Positions 30,351-38,829 of a stretch of 64,000 nucleotides of DNA are shown in pieces. This DNA is from Treponema sp. (GTDB taxonomy: Bacteria > Spirochaetota > Spirochaetia > Treponematales > Treponemataceae). Numbering within the stretch: the first letter of the stretch is position 1; every line of letters begins with the position of its first letter. The stretch lies in contig JAFZWX010000143.1 in the NCBI GenBank assembly GCA_017617145.1, positions 1 to 64,000 on the forward strand, written 5' to 3'. A model generated the notes under the pieces. It was not told the origin of the DNA and did not search any database. It worked only from the letters and a program-made list of their open reading frames with translations. The position numbers were made by a program, and so were the translations under genes.

Positions 30351-31405
30351 ACAGGCATTAAGTCTCCACGCACCTGCTCAACGCTTGTATGAAGTAAACT
30401 TGCGGCTTTAGAAATTGTAATCAGTTCATTACTTAATGCATTATAAACAAGACGATTAAAGCGGTTAGACTCTTCCTGTGGGTAATGAGACTGCTCAATT
30501 CTTTCTTTGAAGGCGGAGTTTCTGTTCTTTTGAATGCAATAAGATTTGTAACGTGGTTCAGAAATAATTCCACAGGTTTTTGCTTTATACATTAAAGCGT
30601 CACAGGAAATACCAAAATGAATCTGAACAGCCTTGAGTTCCGGGTAAGTAATCTCACGACGAGAATTGCCAATAATACGTCTGAACATAGATTCTAGAAT
30701 TAGCATTTCGTTTGCAAAAAGATTACAAAAAGCCTCTTCATCTTTTTCAGAAACAGACTCGTCAAAATTAAGGATAAGATGTCCAAGTTCATGAAGAGCA
30801 GTAAAGCGTTTGCGCTCAGATGAAAAAGTTTTGTTCAGAACAATAACAGGGTATACATCATTTACCATGGAACTCAAACCATCAAAAGAATCCGGAGCAT
30901 TAATTTCAATAACCTTAATACCATGTTCTTCCAGAAGGTCAATTACATTTATAATTCCATCGCTTCCAATATTCCAGAAATCACGAAGTTTCAGAGCAGC
31001 CTCTTTTACCTGAGCTACAGAAGAAACCGGTTTTTTGAAGGGAGAAACAAATTTAACACAAGCATTACAGATCTCTTCGATAGTGATGTAGCGCTCAAAC
31101 ATATCTGAAATATTCTGCTTAATGCTTTCTTCCTGTTTTACTGCAAGTTTGCTTTTGTGTTTTCTAAACTTAACAGATTCAATCTGCATGGTAAAAGGTC
31201 GAAAGAAATAATCTACCGGCTGTCCCAAAGCTTTAGAAAGAGAAATAAGAACAGTACTGCTAGGCGCAAGCTGACATTTTTCATATTTAGAAATGGCCAT
31301 TTTAGAAAGACTGTTTCCCATGGCAGAAACAAGTTCATCCATAGAATAACCTTTCATAACACGAGCATTTTTTAGTCGCTGTGCAAAAACTTCATTCTGA
31401 GTCAT
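30347..31405 (-). CDS. XRE-type HTH regulator fused to ImmA/IrrE metallopeptidase, probable antitoxin/sensor
   Basis: 352 residues from ATG 31405, supported by AAGGAG 8 nt upstream; the upstream in-frame ATG at 31456 sits in the operator. Residues about 5-65 are an XRE helix-turn-helix (MDELVSAMGNSLSKMAISKY). Residues about 140-260 are an ImmA/IrrE zinc peptidase with HELGH (205-209). Proteins of this type repress their own promoter and can cleave themselves or a partner to release repression. The gene is coupled to a PIN-domain gene and preceded by an inverted-repeat operator. Probable role: antitoxin and switch of the PIN toxin, possibly also acting on neighbouring lipoprotein promoters. 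Phage-defence use is possible but not shown. Confidence 0.8.
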   Translation of the reverse strand: MTQNEVFAQRLKNARVMKGYSMDELVSAMGNSLSKMAISKYEKCQLAPSSTVLISLSKALGQPVDYFFRPFTMQIESVKFRKHKSKLAVKQEESIKQNISDMFERYITIEEICNACVKFVSPFKKPVSSVAQVKEAALKLRDFWNIGSDGIINVIDLLEEHGIKVIEINAPDSFDGLSSMVNDVYPVIVLNKTFSSERKRFTALHELGHLILNFDESVSEKDEEAFCNLFANEMLILESMFRRIIGNSRREITYPELKAVQIHFGISCDALMYKAKTCGIISEPRYKSYCIQKNRNSAFKERIEQSHYPQEESNRFNRLVYNALSNELITISKAASLLHTSVEQVRGDLMPV

Positions 31406-31413
31406 ATAGTTCT

Positions 31414-31458
31414 CCTTGTTTACAAATATAATATAATTATGACATTTTGTAAACAAGG
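31414..31458 (-). promoter_or_regulatory. Inverted-repeat operator with embedded promoter for the HTH-ImmA/PIN operon
   Basis: CCTTGTTTACAAA (31414-31426) and its exact inverse TTTGTAAACAAGG (31446-31458) are separated by 19 bp. On the minus strand TTTACA lies in the upstream arm, and a TATATT -10 follows 17 bp later, between the arms. Binding of the HTH protein here would block its own transcription. Confidence 0.75.
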
Positions 31459-31503
31459 AAAATCTTTCTTCTGGAAGCTAGCAGATTTAGCCAACGCAAA
31501 GGT

Positions 31504-34500
31504 TTATTTTACAAAAACCTGACTTGGAACTGCATAGCCATTGGCAAAATAAACAACGGCACAATAACAGTTTCCTTCGGATATATATACATCATCAAAT
31601 GTGTACATTTTTGGAGAAGAAGTTGAGCTAAAAGAAACCATCTTTGAATCTCTACACTTATCAGACAGTATATTCCACTCAGCTGCTGACCATTTTTTAC
31701 ATTCGTCAAATGATTGCTTTGTTTCGAATATTCGAACAAGAACATTTGCTTTGCTTGAAATTACTATAGAGGTTGTTGACATACCGTTTAGACTCACATA
31801 ATTGTATTCAGAATTACCAGAATCAATAGTTGCCGCATATAAAACTGAGTCATAAATTGAAGTTGGATTAAACCTTCCAAAGGCCCTGTAAAAATTTCCA
31901 GAGTCAACAGAAACAGTAGTACTTGAAGTAGGATTTGCAATAGTTTTGATCAACTCCCATTTTTTATAAGTAAAATCATATTTAAAAACTTGCAAAGAAC
32001 CATTAATACTGTTGCTATTTACAGATAAGGTAGAGTCTGAACATGTAAAGCTGCCAAAACCCCATGAGTAAGCAGCTGGATTTATAGTCAGATTACCATT
32101 TGTTACATTACCTTTTTTATCTTTAAGGTTATAACTTATGGTATTCTTTGAATAATTAAAACTTTTAAATGGGATCTCTATCTTAAAAGTGTTTTGTTTA
32201 GTTGAATCTTCCTGCATATAGTCATAGAAAACTCCATTTATATAGATTTCCCCTGATTCTGGACCTGAGCCATTATCATAAAAAGAATAGACAACCTTTC
32301 CATCACTTGTCATTCCTTCAGTACATTCCAGAATATTTGGTTTTATATCATCAAACTCCAGTAATTGGGCTGCAGTTAATTGGATTGTAAGATCATCTCC
32401 AGTACTGCTTCTTACTTTATTTTTTAATCCGGTCAGCTTTATTTTAGCAGAAGAGATTTTTCCCTTATCATAAAAATACATCGATTCGTCTAATGATAAT
32501 GTACAATAAACTTTATTATTATTAATCTGTGTATCATTACTATTGATTCTTTTCGTTTCTTTTTTGTCATTGCCTTTATAACAATCAATAAGGATTTCAT
32601 CATAATTACTCCACAAATCTGCAGGAAACTTAAGGGTAGCATCAAGAAAACCTTTTTTAGATTTACTTATCACCGGCAGCTCTGAAACTGGTGCTGAAAT
32701 ATTCGAAACAGCAGTCTGATTTTGAACAAAAGGACCTATTACTTCACCATACAAAGAATCTTTGGATTTATAACCAACATAGTAAGAATATCCGCTTGCA
32801 AGACTTACTGAATCAGAATTCGTATCAGAAAAGGAATATGATCCATCTGAGCTTTTCTGTATTTTAAAATATCCGCTAACCGTACTATCTGAATATATAT
32901 TCACACTATTTGTATTAATCGAACTAAGTTGTACTTCTGATGGGAAACTATATTTTTTTCGACCAATAACAGCACCTTGATATTCGGCAACTATAGAAAA
33001 CGAAACATTGTTTACTTTATCAATAGGAAGATCATAATACCTTTCCATTACAGTTTCATCATAATCAGAAAAAGTTTTTTTTATTATTTCACCATTTTTA
33101 TCATATTCACAATAAAATACAATATCTTTGCAGGAATATTTATGAGTACGAATGAAAGATAATTCTATTAGAACAGGATGCTCTTTATTCTCATCTTTTA
33201 TTCGTATTCTTTTTATATCAGAATTATATTTGCTGAAATCATAAGAACCAGAATTTTCATTAGCTTTAGAAAAAGGTGTATTATATACCGAAAAAGCATT
33301 CCCGTTTTGTTTTTCTACATATTGATATGAAGAATTTTTTTGTTCCCATATTTGATACCAGTTAAATTGATAATTATCCAGATTAATTACATAAAGGACT
33401 TTTTGTTCTGCAGAATTTCCACAAGCATCTTTTACAGTAATACCCAAAGAAAATTCACCATCACCCGGTTCTTCTTTAAGAAGTTCCTGCAATGAATATT
33501 GTAATATAAAAGAAGTATAACCATTCTCATCACTTTCACATTCAATATTTTTTGATTCAGTAGTGTATGTAGTTTTTATTTCAGTCGCATTTTTGCTTGA
33601 ACCACTTGTTGCTGAATAAATATGTTTTTCATCAATTTCTATACTCTTGACTCCAGAATCCTTATCATAATATTTACCATAAATATAGATTGTTGCAGGA
33701 ATTATATTACGTACAAGCTCATCATCATCTAACAATTTTTCCTTTTTATCTAATATTAATTTTTGTTCATCACTAACCGTCGAAACATCGGAAAGTTTTA
33801 TAGGTTCTTTTGTTACAAAAAAGGCTTTACATTCCGGTTCTGTCAATTCAATATTTGCACTGTAACGAACAGTAAAATTAGAATCCTTCTTCAAAGGTAA
33901 TAAATAATCTCCAACCTGAACAGTAATAACTTCTGAAAAAGAAATTCTCAAATCAACATAATCAATATTTTCCTCAATAATAAACTGCTTAAGTTCAGAC
34001 GCTTTTGGTTTAATAGTCAGGACAGTTTTATCATTATTAAATTTTGGAGCATCGAAAAACTCTGTCATTGGTTTTTCATTTCCAAGTGAATCTGTATACA
34101 CCAGAGAAATATTCGGGTAATTAAACAAAGTGTTTTCGTATGTAGTATTAATGGCTTCAACAGGAATATTAAAAGTAATGACGATTGGAATATTTGCAAA
34201 CTGAGTAGATTTAGCAGAAGGAGAAAAATCTGTTACACCAGGCAATTCTAGACAAACAGGCCTGATCAAAATATCACTCGCAGCCTTAAGCAGCTTTACC
34301 TTTACAATGTAAATGCCTTTTTCAAGGTCGCTGGCTTTTTCGTCTAAAGTGAATTCTACAAAATCTTCGCGGGTTTGAGTTTCGTCGGTAGAAACAGCTT
34401 CGAGCGAAACAAAATAATAATCATTTTTTTTGAGCGAAAACTGCAGGTCTGTTGAATAGCCAACCTTGCATTCTTTTTCGCTTCCGGCAAGGAACGAACC

Positions 34501-34693
34501 CATAGCAGGATCCGGCTTAAGATACAATTTGCAGCTTTGTGCATTTGCGTAGGCAATAGAATCTTGAATTTCCTGCGCTACATTTGCAGAATTAAGAAAG
34601 TTTTTACAAGAGGTGAGTCCGCTTAAAGCGACAAGCCCCCCCCCCTAACAAAAGTATAGTAGTAATTAAAAAGGATTTATTATTGAGTTTCAT
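31504..34693 (-). pseudogene. Large Ig-like lipoprotein, paralogue 3, frameshifted by poly-G (phase OFF)
   Basis: From the ATG at 34693 (GGAGG 8 nt upstream) the frame reads 16 codons, enters a run of ten G (34636-34645), shifts, and stops at TAA 34604-34606 after 29 codons. The remaining 1,000-plus codons are open in the frame expected with nine G. Removing one G would give a 1,062-residue lipoprotein with the same signal peptide as paralogue 2 (LLLGGGLVALSGLTSC, Cys29). The body keeps the family plan: KLYLKPDPAMGSFLAG, CKVGYSTDLQFSLKKNDYYF, Big_5-type Ig domain, and an end with CYCAVVYFANGYAV. No other damage is evident, so I read it as a phase-OFF allele, not a dead gene. A TTG at 34527 is not a credible start, as it omits the signal. 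Confidence 0.85.
34636..34645 (-). repeat. Poly-G tract, 10 G (out of frame)
   Basis: Ten consecutive C on the plus strand. One more than in paralogue 2 at the identical codon position, 48 nt after the ATG in both genes. Confidence 0.9.
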
Positions 34694-34718
34694 ATGCTCA
34701 TCCTCCGTTGATACGAAA

Positions 34719-34751
34719 TAAAATTATTACACATTGTAAGTTTTTAGTCTA
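34719..34751 (-). promoter_or_regulatory. Promoter-like box shared by paralogues 2 and 3
   Basis: TAGACTAA, 12 nt, TGTAATAATTTTA on the minus strand, 25 nt before the ATG at 34693. It matches 29680-29712 in sequence and spacing. Confidence 0.6.
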
Positions 34752-34764
34752 GTTAGCGAAAAGC

Positions 34765-35682
34765 CTACAACAACCCCATCACCCATTCACCAAGCGCAAC
34801 AAACGACGGAATTGTAAGTATACAGAACAGGCTTGTAATTGTAACTATAAGGCTTGCAAAAGATTTGTCGTGGTCAAAAACTACGGCAAGTCCAGGGATT
34901 GTTGTGGCAACCGGGCACATGGAACAGATGTAAATTGCAAAGAGCATCATTTTTATATCTGCCATGTTTGCAAAGATTTTGTAGGCTACAAGAATTACTA
35001 TAAGATTACAAATTGAAGCAACAACAAGGCGGAATAAGGTTGTTTTAATAACACGCGCAATGTAAGAGCGGTCAAACTCAAAGCGGGCAAAAAGAATTCC
35101 AAGCAAAAGCATTGCCATTGGGGTGTTTATATCGGCAATCATGACGATTGGTTTTTGAATGAGCTCTGGCAGCTTGAACGGCAGACAGAAAAGTACAAGG
35201 CCAATTGTTACTGCAATTATATTCGGGTTTGTGATGATTTTTTTAATGTTTGTGGTACCGCTAACCTGGTAGTAGCCGTAGGTCCAGATAAGCACATTAA
35301 AAATAATGAGGTAGCCCATGAGGTAAAAAACACCTTCATCTCCAAAAACGCCGCGAATAAGCGGGATTCCTACAAAGCCGCAGTTTGTAAAGGCAACGGC
35401 AATTCGGTCTATTTTTTCTTTGGACGAAAGGATTCCAAGCAGAATCATTATGCCGTGCATTACAAGTGCAATAAACGCTGCAAACCAAAGCTGGCGGAAT
35501 TTTAGCCAGGTAAATTCCATATTAAAGCTGTTGAGTACTAAAAACGGATTAATAAAATAAAGCAGCAGGCGGCTCATGAACTTTTGCTGTTCGTCGGTTA
35601 CCTTTACAATGCGGGCAAAAATATAACCTGCCACAGTGATGATTGTCATTATTGTAAGTTGTTTTAGAACCAGTAAATACAT
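34765..35682 (-). CDS. AEC (auxin efflux carrier) family transporter
   Basis: 305 residues with about ten hydrophobic segments throughout, the normal size for the AEC/Mem_trans family. Recognisable stretches are LLLYFINPFLVLNSF near the N-terminus, GFVGIPLIRGVFGDEGVFY in the middle, and CPVATTIPGLAVVFDHD followed by ASLIVTITSLFCILTIP near the C-terminus. Bacterial members carry organic acids or similar small molecules across the inner membrane; substrate unknown. It follows the small multidrug-export gene with 1 bp between stop and ATG, behind AGGAAA, so the two form an operon. Confidence 0.85.
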   Translation of the reverse strand: MYLLVLKQLTIMTIITVAGYIFARIVKVTDEQQKFMSRLLLYFINPFLVLNSFNMEFTWLKFRQLWFAAFIALVMHGIMILLGILSSKEKIDRIAVAFTNCGFVGIPLIRGVFGDEGVFYLMGYLIIFNVLIWTYGYYQVSGTTNIKKIITNPNIIAVTIGLVLFCLPFKLPELIQKPIVMIADINTPMAMLLLGILFARFEFDRSYIARVIKTTLFRLVVASICNLIVILVAYKIFANMADIKMMLFAIYICSMCPVATTIPGLAVVFDHDKSFASLIVTITSLFCILTIPSFVALGEWVMGLL

Positions 35683-35683
35683 T

Positions 35684-36166
35684 TTATTTTCCTATTGCGG
35701 CAAAAAGCGCAGTAAATAATCCAAGTGAAACTGCCATCATTATGAGCCCCGCAATTAAAACGCCAAGCATTACGGCAATTATTGTGTCTTTGAATTTCAT
35801 ATCTAAAAGGCTGGCTCCAAGAGTTCCTGTCCACGCTCCTGTTCCCGGTAGCGGAATTGCAACAAAAAGCATGAGTGCAACAAAAATTCCTCGTCCTGCT
35901 TTTTCCTGCATTTTTTCACCGGCGGCAGCGCCTTTTACCAGAAAGAACTGACAGATTTTTCCAATACCTTTTTTGTCCTGCCCCCACTCCAGAAAACGTC
36001 TTGCAAAAAGATAAATGATTGGAACCGGAAGCATGTTGCCTATGATACAAACAATGTAAGAAGAAACAATCGGCATTTGAAGCGCCTGAGAAACAGGAAT
36101 GGCACCACGAAGTTCAATAAGCGGCACCATCGAAATAAAGAAAATCCAAAGATAATTTTTGAACAT
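35684..36166 (-). CDS. Small multidrug export (COG2426/PF06695) family membrane protein
   Basis: 160 residues with four to five hydrophobic segments and the family signature near the N-terminus (MVPLIELRGAIPVSQAL), then IGNMLPVPIIYLFARR and FVAIPLPGTGAWTGTLGASL. The name comes from early annotation; the true substrate is unclear. It is the first gene of a two-gene operon with the AEC transporter. TATAAT ends 6 nt before the ATG with no ribosome site, so the mRNA is probably leaderless. The promoter is back to back with that of the radical SAM gene. Confidence 0.8.
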   Translation of the reverse strand: MFKNYLWIFFISMVPLIELRGAIPVSQALQMPIVSSYIVCIIGNMLPVPIIYLFARRFLEWGQDKKGIGKICQFFLVKGAAAGEKMQEKAGRGIFVALMLFVAIPLPGTGAWTGTLGASLLDMKFKDTIIAVMLGVLIAGLIMMAVSLGLFTALFAAIGK

Positions 36167-36172
36167 GCTGTC

Positions 36173-36208
36173 ATTATACCGAAAAAGCAGGGCTTGGGCA
36201 AATTGACA
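36173..36208. promoter_or_regulatory. Back-to-back divergent promoters with adjacent -35 boxes
   Basis: Minus: TTGCCC (36196-36201), 17 bp, TATAAT (36173-36178), 6 nt to the ATG at 36166. Plus: TTGACA (36203-36208), 16 bp, TAAACT (36225-36230), 6 nt to the ATG at 36237. The -35 boxes are 1 bp apart. Confidence 0.7.
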
Positions 36209-36236
36209 ATCCTTATGAATATGCTAAACTTAATTT

Positions 36237-37127
36237 ATGCACACCTGGGTAAGCGATTATTATAAAAATCTCTTTGGAACGAAAGTTTACAAGCTTAGTT
36301 TTGATGCGGGCTGCACCTGCCCTAACCGCGATGGAACGAAAGGAACGCGCGGATGTATTTTTTGCAGTGAGCAGGGTTCGGGGGAATTTTCTGTACCGTT
36401 TGAGGATTTTAAGATTCCAAAACGATTCAAAGGGGCAGACACTTTTATTGCTTACTTTCAGAATTATACGAATACTTACGGTGACCTGAACGAACTTTCT
36501 AAAAAATGGCATAAGGCACTTTCTTACGACTGCATAAAAGGACTCGCAGTTGCTACCCGCCCGGACTGTGTTGGGGATGATGTTTTAAAGGAACTGGTTC
36601 GGATCAGTGAAAAGCATTTTGTACAACTGGAGCTTGGACTTCAAACTACAAACGAAAAATCTGCAGAATACATAAGACGAGGTTTTTCAAATGCAGATTA
36701 TTTTGATGCAGTAGCGCGGATCCATAAGCAGGTACCGGGCATTCATGTTGTTACTCACATAATTTTCGGGCTCCCCGGAGAAACCCAAGAGGATATGATG
36801 AACACAGTAAGGGCAGCAGTTGAAGCAGACACTGATGGCATTAAAATAACTTGTCTTTATGTGCTGCAAGGTACGGATCTGGCAGTTGAATATGAACAGA
36901 AAAAATTTGAAGTGCTGCAGATGGATGAATATTTTGCGTTGCTGCGAAAAGCACTCTCTCTTATTCCCGACTCCGTGATAATTCATCGTTTGACAGGCGA
37001 CCCGCCAAAAGCCACTCTTATTGCTCCAAAATGGACCGAAGATAAAAAGCGGGTGATGGATGCTGTAAAAAAGTTGTCATTACTGAACACAAAGTCTGTG
37101 GTCCCTGAGCCGAAGTGGGGTCCCTGA
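36237..37127 (+). CDS. Radical SAM protein, TIGR01212/YhcC-like
   Basis: 296 residues. The cysteine motif (AGCTCPNRDGTKGTRGCIFC) at about residues 22-41 is the family's distinctive 4Fe-4S/SAM site. Then GLAVATRPDCVGDDVL, VQLELGLQT, HIIFGLPGETQEDM and DGIKITCLYVLQGTDLA follow the TIM-barrel order. The family is widespread and its substrate is unsettled. The last ten residues (VVPEPKWGP) and the TGA stop come from two palindromic-repeat copies fused to the 3' end, so the original C-terminus was probably altered. It appears leaderless: TAAACT ends 6 nt before the ATG. Confidence 0.85.
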   Translation: MHTWVSDYYKNLFGTKVYKLSFDAGCTCPNRDGTKGTRGCIFCSEQGSGEFSVPFEDFKIPKRFKGADTFIAYFQNYTNTYGDLNELSKKWHKALSYDCIKGLAVATRPDCVGDDVLKELVRISEKHFVQLELGLQTTNEKSAEYIRRGFSNADYFDAVARIHKQVPGIHVVTHIIFGLPGETQEDMMNTVRAAVEADTDGIKITCLYVLQGTDLAVEYEQKKFEVLQMDEYFALLRKALSLIPDSVIIHRLTGDPPKATLIAPKWTEDKKRVMDAVKKLSLLNTKSVVPEPKWGP

Positions 37128-37142
37128 GGCTCTCGAAGGGCC
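37098..37142. repeat. Double palindromic repeat supplying the stop codon of the radical SAM gene
   Basis: A partial copy (GTGGTCCCTGAGCCGAAGTGG) runs into a full one (GGTCCCTGAGGCTCTCGAAG). The TGA at 37125-37127 lies inside. The murD stop is 4 bp beyond the repeat. Confidence 0.7.
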
Positions 37143-37145
37143 GAA

Positions 37146-38573
37146 TTAGAATACATTCTCCACAGCCTTCATATACTTCTCCCCTCTGTCAAATTCATTA
37201 TTAAACATTCCAAATGAAGTTGCTCCCGGTGAAAAAACTACGATATCTGATTTTATGTCGCCACTCAACAACTTGTCTTTTAGTGCGTCGAGCATTTCGT
37301 CAAGACTGTTGTATGGTCCGTTGTATTTTGTTCCGGCTTTGTCCAGTGCCGGGATTATTTTGTCTGTTGCAGTTCCTGCAAGAAGATAAATTGCAGCCGG
37401 TGTAATGGCGTTTTTATTTGTGCCGTCCAGAACTTCTGTAAGCTTATTCAGTTCCAGCCCTTTTTCAGTTCCGCCAGTCAGAAGAATTACAGGTTTGCCA
37501 AATGCCTGTGTAGCGGCAGCAGCGGCCTCTGGTACAGTTGCAGCAGAATCATTGTAAAATTTGTAACAGTTCCATTCGTGGAAAAACTGAAGCCGGTGAG
37601 CAATGCCAGGCCAGGTTTGAAGAATTTCTTTAGCACGCTGTTTTGGTACTCCCATAAGCTGGAGCACTGTTGCAGCATTCTGTGCGTTTAGCTTCATATG
37701 TTCGCCCGGAACAAGCAGCTTGTCAAAATCAACTGTGTACTGATTTTTTGTGTTGTAGCGGATTACCGTAGCGCGTGATTCTTTTGCAAAAAGATCGCCC
37801 CAGGTTCCGCCGCAGGCAGGCCCGGTACCTGGTTCATCTTGTCCTGCATCAAATATAGAATAGTTTCCTGCGTCCTGATCTGCATAAATCAAACGCTTAT
37901 CGGCAACATAATCTTCCATATTGCCGTACCAGTTCTGGTGGTCCGGAACAATTTTTGTTATTACTGCAATGTGAGGTTTAAGAACACCGCGTCCACGAAG
38001 GTCTGCAAGCTGCCACGAAGAAAACTCAATTACAACCGGTGTGTCGGAATTAACCTTGTCAAAAAAAGTGAGAGGGCTGACTGTAATGTTCCCGCCAAGG
38101 AATGCTGCAAAGCCAGCCTCTTGTAAGCCGTAGTAAATTGCACTTACTGTAGAAGATTTTCCTTTGCTGCCGGTTACTGCAATTATAGGGCAGTCTGTAA
38201 AACGCAAGAAAATACTAAGGTCTGTTTCAATTGCTTTTGCAGCTGCAAGATATTTATTTCCTTCATATTTTACACCGGGATTTTTTATAACGCAGTCGGC
38301 ATTTTCAAAATCGGCAAGGTCGTGTGCACCAAGATGGTATGTCAGGCGTGAATGGTCAAGAGTTGTATCGGAGTTCAAGCGTTCCAAAGTAGGGGCAAGC
38401 TGTTCGGCAGTTTTCATGTCGGTAACTGTAACAAAGGCACCTTTATTTAAGAAAAAGCGTGCAGCAGCCTCGCCACCACCGTTGAGTCCAAGCCCCATGA
38501 TTGTTATTTTTTTGCCTGCAATGTCTGCGATAGATTTGAACGGGCAGGTAGAAGAGTATGTATGAAAAGTCAT
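37146..38573 (-). CDS. murD: UDP-N-acetylmuramoyl-L-alanine--D-glutamate ligase
   Basis: 475 residues. MurD adds D-Glu to UDP-MurNAc-L-Ala in the cytoplasm during peptidoglycan synthesis. N-terminal nucleotide-binding fold (KKITIMGLGLNGGGEAAARF), then VIKNPGVKYE, the ATP site AVTGSKGKSSTVSAIYYGL, VIEFSSWQLADL (active-site region), ITKIVPDHQNWYG, NAQNAATVLQLMGV, and the C-terminal ligase domain with YKFYNDSAATVPEAA and VVFSPGATSFGMF. AAGGAG lies 8 nt before the ATG. It stands apart from other wall genes and convergent with the radical SAM gene. Confidence 0.93.
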   Translation of the reverse strand: MTFHTYSSTCPFKSIADIAGKKITIMGLGLNGGGEAAARFFLNKGAFVTVTDMKTAEQLAPTLERLNSDTTLDHSRLTYHLGAHDLADFENADCVIKNPGVKYEGNKYLAAAKAIETDLSIFLRFTDCPIIAVTGSKGKSSTVSAIYYGLQEAGFAAFLGGNITVSPLTFFDKVNSDTPVVIEFSSWQLADLRGRGVLKPHIAVITKIVPDHQNWYGNMEDYVADKRLIYADQDAGNYSIFDAGQDEPGTGPACGGTWGDLFAKESRATVIRYNTKNQYTVDFDKLLVPGEHMKLNAQNAATVLQLMGVPKQRAKEILQTWPGIAHRLQFFHEWNCYKFYNDSAATVPEAAAAATQAFGKPVILLTGGTEKGLELNKLTEVLDGTNKNAITPAAIYLLAGTATDKIIPALDKAGTKYNGPYNSLDEMLDALKDKLLSGDIKSDIVVFSPGATSFGMFNNEFDRGEKYMKAVENVF

Positions 38574-38595
38574 AGCTTGAGCTCCTTCTTAAGAA

Positions 38596-38655
38596 AGATT
38601 ATCGGGTCAAGCCCGATAATGACATGTGTCATTGCCGGGCTTGACCCGGCAATCT
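38596..38655. repeat. Two GTCATTG...CAATCT repeats, head to head
   Basis: Copy one (38596-38624) has arms ATTATCGGG/CCCGATAAT. Copy two (38627-38655) has arms ATTGCCGGG/CCCGGCAAT in the opposite orientation. They lie between murD and the tRNA-Leu terminator. The compensating base changes keep both stems paired. Confidence 0.75.
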
Positions 38656-38656
38656 A

Positions 38657-38688
38657 ATAAAAAAAGGTCTCCCTCACGGAAGACCTTT
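38657..38688 (-). terminator. Rho-independent terminator of tRNA-Leu
   Basis: Minus strand AAAGGTCT, loop, AGACCTTT followed by a run of T, directly after the tRNA. Confidence 0.85.
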
Positions 38689-38689
38689 A

Positions 38690-38775
38690 TGCCGGGAACC
38701 AGAATCGAACTGGCACGTCGGTTGCCCGACACAGGATTTTAAGTCCTGGGCGTCTACCAATTCCGCCATCCCGGC
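38690..38775 (-). tRNA. tRNA-Leu (anticodon TAA)
   Basis: 86 nt with a long variable arm, as in class II tRNAs. Acceptor GCCGGGA/TCCCGGC plus A discriminator, D-loop GGTAGACG, anticodon stem CAGGA/TCCTG around CTTAAAA, and TTCGATTC in the T-loop. CCA is not encoded. Confidence 0.95.
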
Positions 38776-38784
38776 AACAAGTTC

Positions 38785-38813
38785 ATATTATCGTAATTTA
38801 AGGGGTTTTTCAA
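38785..38813 (-). promoter_or_regulatory. Promoter of tRNA-Leu
   Basis: TTGAAA (38808-38813), 17 bp, TAATAT (38785-38790), 9 nt before the tRNA 5' end. It lies just after the leuA stop codon. Confidence 0.65.
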
Positions 38814-38829
38814 GATGGGTTTTTTCGCA

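Noticed and set aside
34525..34527. TTG as the start of lipoprotein paralogue 3
   Set aside because: It would give a protein without a signal peptide or lipobox. The true start is ATG 34693 with GGAGG, in another frame because of the G10 tract.
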